Source of the DNA: Spirochaetales bacterium
Lineage (GTDB): Bacteria; Spirochaetota; Spirochaetia; JABMQR01
Length of the DNA: 64,000 bases
Reading direction: 5' to 3'
Assembly (NCBI GenBank): GCA_018399255.1
Contig: JAGYPA010000002.1
Coordinates: 154,290-218,289, forward strand
Part shown: positions 27,292 through 35,698 of the stretch, piece after piece
Position numbering within the stretch: the stretch's first letter is position 1
How the letters are laid out: each line of letters begins with the position of its first letter
The notes under the pieces: model-generated
What the model saw: the letters and a program-made list of their open reading frames with translations, nothing else
Databases searched by the model: none
Told to the model about the DNA's origin: nothing
Program-made: the position numbers and the translations under genes

Positions 27292-28556
27292 TACAAACCT
27301 GCCTTTTCAGGCAGCCCTGCAATATATATCTCACCGCAGCTGCCGGTTTCCAGGGTATATTCCCCGATGGTCGCCGGCAGGACCAGGGCGTCTCCAAGCG
27401 TAATTGACTGTGAGATCAGCCCTGCTTCGGCATCAATATATTCCATAGTCGCCTGACCCGACGTGCAGAGAAGCAGCTCTACAGATATACGCTTTCGAAA
27501 CTGTATTTTAACCCCGGAAGCTATTCTTTTAAGCTGAAACTCTTTTGCAGGAGTTCTGTAGATAAATTCGCCAGGCTGCCGTGTTTCCGGAACTACCTTC
27601 TCTTTCTCCACTCCAGCAAACTGTACTATTTTCCGGAGCTCCGGAAGGTCAATATATTTTTCAGTCAGGCCGCCGCGCAGTACATTATCAGAATTTGCCA
27701 TCAGCTCAACCCCGGTTCCGTACATATACGCATGGAGTTCTCCAGCAGGCTGGTACAAGGCCTCTCCCGGGGCGAGTTCAATGAGATTGAGGTAAAGCGG
27801 AGCCGCAGCTGAACTATCCTCAGGATAAAATTCCAGAAGTCTTTTTACCAGGGAAAACTCTCTGCTCAAAGGAGCCAGCTGTCCGGCAGTTTCAGCAAGC
27901 TCCTTAAGAAATAAGGCTTTATCGGTTTTTGACAGCTGCAGTAAAGCCGAAAAAAAAGATTGATAGCGCACATTTTCCCCTACATTGGCAGCACTGAGAT
28001 ATATCTGCAGATTCTTTTCGTAGAAGTCGCCTTCTATGAGACTGAAGAGGCGGTCTATTTGCGTTACGGGCCTGAATCCGCATAAAGCTGTAAATGGCGT
28101 CAAAGCGCAGATTATTTCCGGCTTATGGTTGTTGTCCTTATAGCTGCGGTTGAAAGCTCCAAGTCCAATTCCAGCCTGCTCTTCACGCCGAAAACCTTGC
28201 TCGGCCTGCTCTTTGTCCGGATGGCATTGGATGGAGAGCGGCTTTTCCACCGCCAGTATTTTAAGCAAAAACGGAAGATCAGGTTTTTCGCTCCCATATG
28301 CATTATCTTTATCCAAATTGCTCTCATCGGGGGATTTTGTTCCTAAAACCCCTACCGGGTCACTTTCTATGTACTCCTGAAGGGTGGTGATCAGCCCCGC
28401 TCCCTCATCAATGAGGGCTGGACCCTTGGGATGCGTACCAAGCCACATCTCCGCCCAGGGAGTACCGTCCGGGGCTGTTCCCAGAATTTCAGGAATACTG
28501 TACGAATTTCCCCATGCATAATGCTGAATAGATGGTATCATTTTTTTCGCTTTCAT
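27291..28556 (-). CDS. manA: Mannose-6-phosphate isomerase, class I
   Basis: 421 aa zinc enzyme interconverting mannose 6-phosphate and fructose 6-phosphate. Zinc ligands are visible in SIQCHPDKEQA (Gln, His), NHKPEIICAL (Glu) and GELHAYMYGTGVELMANSDNVLRGG (His and substrate Arg). It begins with the usual YAWG motif (HYAWGNSY). It has no Shine-Dalgarno; TAGACT lies 6 nt before the ATG, so the mRNA is probably leaderless. DUF188 is translated from an overlapping start. Confidence 0.95.
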   Translation of the reverse strand: MKAKKMIPSIQHYAWGNSYSIPEILGTAPDGTPWAEMWLGTHPKGPALIDEGAGLITTLQEYIESDPVGVLGTKSPDESNLDKDNAYGSEKPDLPFLLKILAVEKPLSIQCHPDKEQAEQGFRREEQAGIGLGAFNRSYKDNNHKPEIICALTPFTALCGFRPVTQIDRLFSLIEGDFYEKNLQIYLSAANVGENVRYQSFFSALLQLSKTDKALFLKELAETAGQLAPLSREFSLVKRLLEFYPEDSSAAAPLYLNLIELAPGEALYQPAGELHAYMYGTGVELMANSDNVLRGGLTEKYIDLPELRKIVQFAGVEKEKVVPETRQPGEFIYRTPAKEFQLKRIASGVKIQFRKRISVELLLCTSGQATMEYIDAEAGLISQSITLGDALVLPATIGEYTLETGSCGEIYIAGLPEKAGL

Positions 28557-28562
28557 GAGGGC

Positions 28563-28591
28563 AGTCTACTATTTGCGCAAATACTGGTCAA
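28563..28591 (-). promoter_or_regulatory. manA promoter with palindromic spacer
   Basis: On the minus strand TTGACC (28591-28586), 17 nt, TAGACT (28568-28563), then 6 nt to the manA ATG. The spacer contains the perfect 12-bp palindrome ATTTGCGCAAAT (28571-28582), placed where a dimeric repressor would block RNA polymerase. Confidence 0.65.
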
Positions 28592-28641
28592 TGTAATGAG
28601 ATGAAAGCCCTGTAAATTGATCCATTCCTGATTGTGAACAT

Positions 28642-28695
28642 CTTTCTGGTTATCATCCAGCTGCTGAACTTTCTGGTTATCATCCAGCTGTTAAA
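28642..28695. repeat. 27-bp tandem duplication
   Basis: Two adjacent 27-bp copies beginning CTTTCTGGTTATCATCCAGC, differing at only two or three 3' positions, in the manA-pfp intergenic region. Looks like a recent local duplication. Confidence 0.9.
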
Positions 28696-28833
28696 CTTGT
28701 TTTTTTATAAAAATATGTTTATAAAGGGTGTAACCAATAGCCAGTTATCGGAAACCAGCTGTATGTTCAAGCAGCCAGACAGCCGGAATATTTCTGAGTC
28801 TCGGCAAACCCGAGCGGAGGATGAGTAAAAAAA

Positions 28834-30495
28834 ATGAAAGTTTCAGCCCTTCAAAAGGCACGCTATGCCTACAACCCGAAATTGCCGGCTGTCCTGCAGC
28901 AGGATATCCACACTATAGCACCGGCAGCAGGTGAGCCGGCAGAACCTGCTGTTGACAGAGAGGCTCTTAAGGCCTTATTTCCTAATACCTACGGCATGCC
29001 TGCAATCAGTTTTGTCCCGGGAAAAAGCGAAGAAATCAGTCGCAGAAGAAATGTAGGCGTTATCCTTTCCGGCGGTCAGGCTCCGGGGGGACATAATGTA
29101 ATCGCCGGTCTGTTTGATGCCCTGAAGCACGCCAATCCCGAATCTAAACTATTCGGATTCAAAGGCGGTCCATCCGGCATCCTGAACAATGATGCAGTTG
29201 AGATTACGGAAACATACCTTGATCCTTTCCGGAACACCGGCGGATTTGATATAATCGGGTCAGGACGAACCAAGCTTGAGAGTGAAGATCAGTTTGAAGT
29301 TTGTGCTGAAGTATGCAGGAAGCGGGACATCACAGCCCTTGTGGTCATAGGCGGGGATGATTCCAATACAAATGCTGCAGTTCTGGCAGAATACTTCGCT
29401 GCCAATAACTCCGGTATTTCGGTAATCGGTGCCCCGAAAACTATTGACGGCGACCTGAAAAATGCCGCTATCGAGGTCTCATTCGGTTTTGACACAGCAA
29501 CCAAGACCTATGCTGAACTTATCGGGAATATTGCACGGGATGCAAATTCCGCCAAAAAATACTGGCACTTCATCAAACTGATGGGTCGAAGCGCCTCACA
29601 CATTGCCCTTGAATGCGCTCTGCAGACCCGGCCGAACATAACTCTTATTTCCGAAGAAGTTGAGGAAAACCAGACTACGCTCAATGAAATTGTTGATTAT
29701 ATCTGCTCGATTATTGCAGAAAGGGGAAACCGGGGCTCGAATTTCGGTCTGGTTCTTGTTCCGGAAGGCCTGATAGAATTTATTCCGGAGATAAAAATCC
29801 TTATTTCAGAACTGAATGACCTGATGGCCGGACATGCGGAAGAGTTCAGCCAGCTTGAAGATTTTACCGCGGAGGCAGCTTGGATAGGTGCTCACCTGAC
29901 AGCGGAATCAAAATCTGCTTTTACAACCCTGCCGGAAGCAATTCAGCGGCAGCTTTTAATGGACCGGGATCCGCACGGTAATGTGCAGGTTTCCAGAATA
30001 GAAACAGAAAAACTGCTGATTGAAATGGTGGATAACCGGTTGAAGGAATGGAAAGCCGACGGCAGATTCTCCGGTTCGTTCAGTTACCAGAATCACTTTT
30101 TTGGCTATGAGGGACGCTGTGCATTCCCCTCTAATTTTGATGCCGACTACTGCTATTCTCTCGGCTATAATGCGTATCTCCTTCTGGGATCGGGTTTAAC
30201 GGGATATATCTCTTCAATTGCCAATCTTGCGGCCCCAGCCGGAGAGTGGAAAGCGGGTGGAATACCGGTTACCATGATGATGAACCTTGAACAGCGTCAC
30301 GGCAGCAAAAAGCCGGTAATAAAGAAAGCCCTCGTGGAACTTGACGGCGAACCATTCAAGGCCCTTGCTGCCAACCGTGAAACGTGGGCGAAAGATACCT
30401 GCTACACCTTCCCGGGGGCTATCCAATATTACGGACCAGCCGAAGTGTGTGACCAGCCTACGATAACACTGACTCTGGAACAACAGAACAGGTAA
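28834..30495 (+). CDS. pfp: Pyrophosphate-dependent 6-phosphofructokinase, long form
   Basis: 553 aa, the size of the spirochaetal/plant-beta type. [15 protein letters not shown] opens the nucleotide fold. GGDDSNTNA has the Asp that blocks ATP and marks PPi use. PKTIDGDLK supplies the catalytic Asp and the Lys typical of PPi enzymes, and [19 protein letters not shown] binds the sugar phosphate. It phosphorylates fructose 6-phosphate reversibly with PPi. CGGAGG is 13 nt from the ATG, rather far, across a run of eight A. Another ATG at 28821 is out of frame. A terminator follows. Confidence 0.95.
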   Translation: MKVSALQKARYAYNPKLPAVLQQDIHTIAPAAGEPAEPAVDREALKALFPNTYGMPAISFVPGKSEEISRRRNVGVILSGGQAPGGHNVIAGLFDALKHANPESKLFGFKGGPSGILNNDAVEITETYLDPFRNTGGFDIIGSGRTKLESEDQFEVCAEVCRKRDITALVVIGGDDSNTNAAVLAEYFAANNSGISVIGAPKTIDGDLKNAAIEVSFGFDTATKTYAELIGNIARDANSAKKYWHFIKLMGRSASHIALECALQTRPNITLISEEVEENQTTLNEIVDYICSIIAERGNRGSNFGLVLVPEGLIEFIPEIKILISELNDLMAGHAEEFSQLEDFTAEAAWIGAHLTAESKSAFTTLPEAIQRQLLMDRDPHGNVQVSRIETEKLLIEMVDNRLKEWKADGRFSGSFSYQNHFFGYEGRCAFPSNFDADYCYSLGYNAYLLLGSGLTGYISSIANLAAPAGEWKAGGIPVTMMMNLEQRHGSKKPVIKKALVELDGEPFKALAANRETWAKDTCYTFPGAIQYYGPAEVCDQPTITLTLEQQNR

Positions 30496-30544
30496 GAATC
30501 TTCATCGAGACTGAATAAATACAGAATTACGACTGAATAAAGCA

Positions 30545-30579
30545 AGGAGCTGCACAGAATTTCTTCTTATGCAGCTCCT
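30545..30579. terminator. Terminator hairpin between pfp and the iron-ADH gene
   Basis: AGGAGCTGCA (30545-30554) pairs with TGCAGCTCCT (30570-30579) around a 15-nt loop, between convergent genes. The T-tract is weak (CGTCTTTG). Confidence 0.65.
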
Positions 30580-30611
30580 CGTCTTTGTATAGCTAATTTT
30601 TCACGGTCGAC

Positions 30612-31865
30612 TTACAGCCGAGCTGTGAAAATTTTCCTGATTTCATCGACAGAAAAAACAACTGGAGATTTTTTCCCATCTGTCTTTTCGGCCAGCTCCA
30701 TAAGTTCCTCAACTGTAAAGCCGAAAGTACTTAAGGAGGATATGGTATACTCTTCCTGCCACTTAATCAATGTATCCAGCAGTAAAGTTACACCATCTTT
30801 TACATTTTTACATTTTTTGTCAAAATTAAGAAGGCAACCCGCTCTGCTGTATTTTTCCAGGGCTGCCACGGCATTTTCTGAACCTGCGACTGCTTCAGTT
30901 TCCAGTTTTTCAATTATCATTCGTGTCGCAGCATACAGCAGAGTTCCGCAGGCAATCCCGTGCGGTATTTCCCGTACACCGCCCAACACCCCGGCTGCCC
31001 CATGCACAACTCCTAAATTGGCATTTGCAAGAGTAATTCCTGAGATATACGCCGCATAAGCCATTTCACTGCGTGCCTGAAGATCAGATCCGTCAGCACA
31101 AACCCTCGGGAAAGCCTTTCCCGCCAGCCGTAATCCGGTCTCTGCCAGGGCGTCGGTAAAGATAGTACTCTCGGTAGAAACATAAGATTCCAGCAGCTGG
31201 GTTACGGCATCAAGACCGGATGCGGCGGTAATCGACTGAGGACAGCCCAGAAACAGCTCGCCATCAAGAATGGCAAGGTCTGGAACATAATTGTCATGGC
31301 GGAGAGATTTTTTGAATCCGCCCTTACCTATTTTGCTGATTACTGCATTTTTTGTCGCTTCAGAACCGGTTCCCGCCGTTGTCGGCACAGCCGCAAGTCC
31401 AAGACGAACCGGTGGAGGCGATAAGGTCCCCACCCCTTCAAGGTAGGCCTGTACTCCCGCATAGGGATGGCTTTCGGTTTCATTGCGCACAAGGGGAGCC
31501 ATGGCGGCGACGGCCTTTGCTGTATCCATGACGCTTCCTCCGCCTATACCTGCAACGCATTGAATGCCGGCTGAAGCGACCTTTCGGGCTATAACATCAA
31601 CGGTATCAGGGGAAGGTTCCCCGTGAATTGAATACCGGGTAAAGGAAATACCCTGCTTCTCCAGATCGGTGCGTAACCATTCCCATGATGGAGAAGCTGA
31701 AAAGGAGCTCCCTCCAGTACAGATCCCCACTGCATAATAACCGCGGTCTTTCAGCCAGCCTGGAAGTTTCTGCAGGCTGCCCGCACCTTGGTAGACCTGG
31801 GGAACGCCAGCAATAGTAAACGGCGTAAGCCTTGTGGAATGAATGGTCTCAAATTCAGGTATCAT
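30612..31865 (-). CDS. Iron-containing alcohol dehydrogenase
   Basis: 417 aa group III dehydrogenase. NAD-binding and catalytic blocks are GIGGGSVMDTAKAVA, AVPTTAGTGSEATKNAVI and the metal-binding NLGVVHGAAGVLGG ... IPHGIACGTLL, with His residues in both. The substrate is unknown; reduction of an aldehyde in fermentation is a reasonable guess. The start at 31865 has GAGGA upstream; an in-frame TTG 6 nt earlier is less likely. It lies 12 nt after yhbY, as the last gene of the acyl-CoA ligase-yhbY-adh run. Confidence 0.93.
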   Translation of the reverse strand: MIPEFETIHSTRLTPFTIAGVPQVYQGAGSLQKLPGWLKDRGYYAVGICTGGSSFSASPSWEWLRTDLEKQGISFTRYSIHGEPSPDTVDVIARKVASAGIQCVAGIGGGSVMDTAKAVAAMAPLVRNETESHPYAGVQAYLEGVGTLSPPPVRLGLAAVPTTAGTGSEATKNAVISKIGKGGFKKSLRHDNYVPDLAILDGELFLGCPQSITAASGLDAVTQLLESYVSTESTIFTDALAETGLRLAGKAFPRVCADGSDLQARSEMAYAAYISGITLANANLGVVHGAAGVLGGVREIPHGIACGTLLYAATRMIIEKLETEAVAGSENAVAALEKYSRAGCLLNFDKKCKNVKDGVTLLLDTLIKWQEEYTISSLSTFGFTVEELMELAEKTDGKKSPVVFSVDEIRKIFTARL

Positions 31866-31877
31866 ATTCAATCCTCA

Positions 31878-32177
31878 CTATCGGACATTCTCAAAAGAAA
31901 CAACCCTTTTCTCCTTATCCGGATTCTGGCGATAGAGAATGGCAATATTACCGATAATTCCAATAAGCTCCGCTGAAAGCGTTTTGGTCAGCTGTGCTGC
32001 TATATCGTGTTTTGAATCCTTAAAATCAATAAACTTAATTTTTATCAGTTCATGATTTTCCAGAGCTTCATCTACAGCCTGCCAGACTCCGTCGGTAAGT
32101 CCGTTTTTACCTACCATAACTACGGGATTCAGTCCATGGGCCATTTTTCTCAAAGTGCTGCGAGTTTTGCTGTCCAT
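31878..32177 (-). CDS. yhbY: YhbY/CRS1-type RNA-binding protein
   Basis: 99 aa single CRM domain: RSTLRKMAHGLNPVVMVGKNGLTDGVWQAVDEALENHELIK, including the GKNG loop that contacts RNA. E. coli YhbY associates with pre-50S ribosomal subunits. The ATG follows the ligase stop after 4 nt, so it is translationally coupled. A longer upstream start is within the ligase gene and is rejected. Confidence 0.93.
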   Translation of the reverse strand: MDSKTRSTLRKMAHGLNPVVMVGKNGLTDGVWQAVDEALENHELIKIKFIDFKDSKHDIAAQLTKTLSAELIGIIGNIAILYRQNPDKEKRVVSFENVR

Positions 32178-32181
32178 TAAT

Positions 32182-33923
32182 TTAATCTTTATACTCCTCC
32201 ATAACTTCAAAACGCTTGATTTTTTTCGTGGAAGTCATGGGCATGGCCTTATCTACTACTGTTACTTTGGTGATATGCTTATAGCCGACATTTTTCTTAT
32301 TGACTTCTGAAACAACCTCTTCCAGTCTTGCCTGAACAACTGCCGCAGCTTCCTGCTCTCCGTGCTTTTCCTTGACACTCTTCACATATATTTCGGCTGG
32401 AAAGATAAAGGTCCGGATTCCCTCGGCTTTCGTCTTCTTGTCTATCAGGTAGCCGGCAACGAGAATCTGCTCAATTTCTTCAAAAAGCTGAAACTGGTCT
32501 TCAATCTCTTCGGGGAATACGTTCTTTCCCCCTTCGGTTACGATCAGGGATTTCTTCCGCCCGGTAAGATAGACATACTGCTCATTATCAATATATCCGG
32601 CATCACCGGTCTTCAGCCAGCCGTCTGCAGTCATAATCTCATCGGTGGCCTTTTTGTTTTTGTAGTACCCCTGCATCACCATGGGTCCCTTAACCGCGAT
32701 TTCACCGATGCCCCGCTCGTCAGGATCCAGAATTTTCATGGTCGTCTGGGGAAGAATCTTACCCACAGAGGCTTCCTTGTAGGCATATACCGGATTAAGT
32801 GTTATTATCGGCGAAGTTTCGGTAAGCCCGTAGCCCTGGACAAAGTCTATACCCAGCTGGTTGAACAGCTTGAAGGTCGAGGCAGGCAGCGGTCGCCGCC
32901 GCTGATGCAAATCCTGTTTGTATCCAGAGAGAGCTTGGCCAGAAGCCCATTGAACATTTTCTTACCTGGATTAATGCCGAAAGTCTTCTTGATGAGCCCG
33001 CTGATGGACATCAGAAAGCGGATTATTCCATATATGATAATGCCCTTTTCCCGGATTCCGTTCATCAGCCCTTTCAGAAGTTTATTGAACAACATAGGAA
33101 CTCCAAGGAACATCGTAACATTTGCTTCTTTCAGTTCCAGAAGAATCTGCTTTACTATCAGCTTTTTCCCGAACACTATCTCGGCTCCGACCGATATTGC
33201 CTCAATAAAAACTGCCAGCATGGTATAGGAGTGATGGATGGGTAACAGGGCGTAAAATACATCGCTGGGGTAGAGATTCATTATTCCCTGAGCCAGAAAG
33301 CAGTCCGCCACCATATTCTGGTGAGAAAGCATAACACCTTTCGGGTTGCCTGTAGTGCCGGATGTGTAGAGTATTACCGCAATATCATCCTCAGAGGGCA
33401 TCTTCCTGTCGGTAAACTCGGGATCCCGTAAGTTCAGGATGTAATTATCTTTCTCCGGAGAAAGGGAAATTTTATCAGTCAGGCCCACCTTGCCCTCTGC
33501 ATCCTGCAGATCGTAGCGCTCTTCGTCAACAAAGAGCAGCTTTACGCCCGAATGCTTCATCAGACCGTCAATTTCCTCAACTTTCAGCTGATAGTCGAGC
33601 GGGACTACCGTAGCCCCGGCATAGAGGATTGCCAGATAGGCTATTGCCCATTCCGGACTGTTCTTACCGGTTACCGCAACTTTAGCACCTGGTTTGATAC
33701 CTTTTTTAACCAGGTAGTTTGACACTTCAAGAATTACCTGCTGGGCCTCAGCGTAGGTAAACCCCAGCCGGGTCGGGGCAAATGCCGTAAAGCACTTATT
33801 GTCGGGGTATTCAGATACTGTTATGTTAAACAGTTCCGTCAGGGTCGGCCATTCGCCCTGAAAAAATTCACCCTTATACTTCTCCAGACGCAGCCACGGC
33901 TTACTGTCATGTTTAACCTTCAT
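32182..33923 (-). pseudogene. AMP-forming long-chain acyl-CoA (or acyl-ACP) ligase with a single frameshift
   Basis: Two frames together encode ~580 aa. The N part (33923 to about 32895) has the ATP-binding loop YTSGTTGNPKG and substrate-site blocks up to RICISGG. The C part continues with PLPASTFKLFNQLG, then VQGYGLTETSP, LKTGDAGYID and TKKIKRFEVMEEYKD. Restoring one G in the GGCGGCG run near 32893-32900 gives SGGGPLPA, exactly the family pattern. Everything else is intact, so this is either a sequencing error or a very recent mutation. The gene activates fatty acids with ATP for CoA attachment. The start at 33923 has GGTGGGAG upstream. Confidence 0.85.
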
Positions 33924-33940
33924 TCTCCCACCTCTCCTCA

Positions 33941-33980
33941 ACTCAATATGATTCAATATAACCCAATATAACCCAATATA
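33941..33980. repeat. Four imperfect 10-bp tandem repeats
   Basis: Units ACTCAATATG, ATTCAATATA, ACCCAATATA, ACCCAATATA lie just upstream of the acyl-CoA ligase start in the divergent region to folC. They may supply promoter sequence or regulator-binding sites. Confidence 0.85.
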
Positions 33981-34097
33981 AAGATATAATCATAACTTTA
34001 CTGCAATTCATGACAGACCGCAAGTAATAATTTGCATCAAAAGGCGTTAAAGAGATTAAACATATCCCCCTCACGCACAGGTCTGACTGCTCACCGA

Positions 34098-34127
34098 TTG
34101 ACGAAGGAAGCCCCAATATATTACATT
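34098..34127 (+). promoter_or_regulatory. folC promoter giving a leaderless mRNA
   Basis: TTGACG (34098-34103), 18 nt, TACATT (34122-34127), then 7 nt to the folC ATG. No Shine-Dalgarno is present. Confidence 0.6.
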
Positions 34128-34134
34128 ACGTCTA

Positions 34135-35484
34135 ATGATTTTCAGCGACCTCGACTCTGCGCTCGCGCATATAGAGTCATTTACCAACCTTGAACGAACT
34201 ACTCATTATACTGTAAGAACCTACAGGCTTGATCGCATGCAGGCGATTCTCGATCTTTTTGACCACCCTGAACAGGCTTTCAAAACTGTTCATATTGCCG
34301 GTTCCAAAGGCAAAGGTTCTACAGCAGTTTTTATTATGTCCGGCCTGAAAGCTGCAGGATATCGGACCGGGCTGTATGTATCCCCACATGTAACAAACTA
34401 CCGGGAACGCTTTACCATCAACGGATCCTTTGTTGATGAAGAATCCCTTCTCAATACTATGAACAGCATGCTGGAGAAATTGGAAGAATTCTCTTTTCCT
34501 GAGGAGACCGGATATTCAAAACCCACGACCTTCGAACTGCTCACCCTCTTCGGGTTCCTTGTCTTCCGAGACAATCTGTGTAACTGGGCAGTTATCGAGA
34601 CAGGTCTGGGCGGTAGGCTCGATGCTACAAATGTTGTAGTTCCTGAGCTTTCTGTAATAACGCCTATCGAATTGGAGCATACGGCAATTCTCGGAGACAC
34701 AATTGCCAAAATTGCCGCTGAAAAGGGTGGTATTATTAAGGAAAGCATACCGACAGCCTTTGGATTCCTCAAACCGGAGGCTGAAAGTGTTATCCGCAGT
34801 ATAGCAGAATCCAGGAATTCGCCTGTTTATTCTCTCGGTGAACAGCTGGTTTCCTTTTCCACCCGTACTCTGAATGAGGGAGAATCCTGTGTATTGGGAT
34901 GGAGAAGTGCCCCCCAGATGGAACTTCTACTGAATCTGCGCGGCAGCTTTCAGGCAGAGAATGCCGCCCTGGCCATCCTCTGCCTCACGATCCTTGGTGT
35001 TTTTCAGGAAAACCTGACTCAGCAGGCACTGCAGCAGGTTTTTATTCCGGGGAGGCTCGAGAAGCTGCAGGACCACCCGCCAATATTCATTGACGGAGCC
35101 CACACCCAGCAGTCACTTACAAAACTGTATGACTCATTTAATCAGCTGTATGCCGATAACGGTATCCTCATCTTCGGAGCTGTTCTTGATAAAAACCATA
35201 ATTTCATGGCTGAGCATTCGGTCAAGCGATTCAGGAGAATTATCATATCAACCCCGGGCACCTTCAAGCCCAGTGACCCTGCCGCTCTCTATGCCCTCTT
35301 TCTCAGGAAAAAGGAGGAGCTTGCCAGTGACTGTGAGATCACTTTAATCAAAGACTCACGACAGGCACTTCAGAAGGCTATTGATGAAGCAGCGGCATCA
35401 TCGCTTCCCGACACCCCGATTCTAGTTACCGGTTCATTCTATATGGCTGCGGAAATCCGCACCCTTACCACCCGTAAAGCATAA
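34135..35484 (+). CDS. folC: Folylpolyglutamate/dihydrofolate synthase
   Basis: 449 aa Mur-ligase-like enzyme adding glutamate to (dihydro)folate with ATP. The P-loop is HIAGSKGKGSTAVFI; then GLYVSPHVTNYRERF, ETGLGGRLDATNVV, ITPIELEHTAILG, and in the C-domain FIDGAHTQQSL. It stands alone between divergent and downstream units. It is consistent with one-carbon metabolism alongside glyA. Confidence 0.94.
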   Translation: MIFSDLDSALAHIESFTNLERTTHYTVRTYRLDRMQAILDLFDHPEQAFKTVHIAGSKGKGSTAVFIMSGLKAAGYRTGLYVSPHVTNYRERFTINGSFVDEESLLNTMNSMLEKLEEFSFPEETGYSKPTTFELLTLFGFLVFRDNLCNWAVIETGLGGRLDATNVVVPELSVITPIELEHTAILGDTIAKIAAEKGGIIKESIPTAFGFLKPEAESVIRSIAESRNSPVYSLGEQLVSFSTRTLNEGESCVLGWRSAPQMELLLNLRGSFQAENAALAILCLTILGVFQENLTQQALQQVFIPGRLEKLQDHPPIFIDGAHTQQSLTKLYDSFNQLYADNGILIFGAVLDKNHNFMAEHSVKRFRRIIISTPGTFKPSDPAALYALFLRKKEELASDCEITLIKDSRQALQKAIDEAAASSLPDTPILVTGSFYMAAEIRTLTTRKA

Positions 35485-35507
35485 TTTGCAAATAATCGAA
35501 AAAATAT

Positions 35508-35557
35508 ATGAATTGTCAGACAATTCATTTGACCGAATCAGGATGATACGCTACTAT
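35508..35557 (+). promoter_or_regulatory. Aminotransferase operon promoter with adjacent operator palindrome
   Basis: TTGACC (35529-35534), 17 nt, TACTAT (35552-35557) is a strong promoter. Abutting its -35 box is a perfect 10-bp inverted repeat, ATGAATTGTC and GACAATTCAT, around one base (35508-35528). Its core TTGTC-A-GACAA resembles FCD-type GntR operators. A site just upstream of -35 could serve an activator as well as a repressor. Confidence 0.7.
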
Positions 35558-35622
35558 GAATGCTCACGGGACTCTACTGAGTTTTCCGTGCTGTTTCGCC
35601 TATGCGAAAAATAACAAACTAT

Positions 35623-35682
35623 CTATCCGGAGCTGACTGAAACAGGGCAGGACTGATGGCTGCCGAAACCCGGATAGTTTTT
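35623..35682 (+). promoter_or_regulatory. Structured leader / attenuator-like element
   Basis: CTATCCGG (35623-35630) pairs with CCGGATAG (35670-35677), enclosing an inner stem GGCAG/CTGCC (35646-35650, 35660-35664) with a 9-nt loop. TTTTTC follows immediately and the AGGAGG ribosome site begins 4 nt later. It may act as a terminator or ribosome-site switch in the ~135-nt leader. It does not match a riboswitch class I can name. Confidence 0.5.
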
Positions 35683-35698
35683 CTTGCAGGAGGCCTAT

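Noticed and set aside
35623..35682. A known riboswitch class (glycine, THF, TPP, guanidine)
   Set aside because: The conserved core sequences of these classes could not be found by eye, so it is kept only as an unassigned structured leader.
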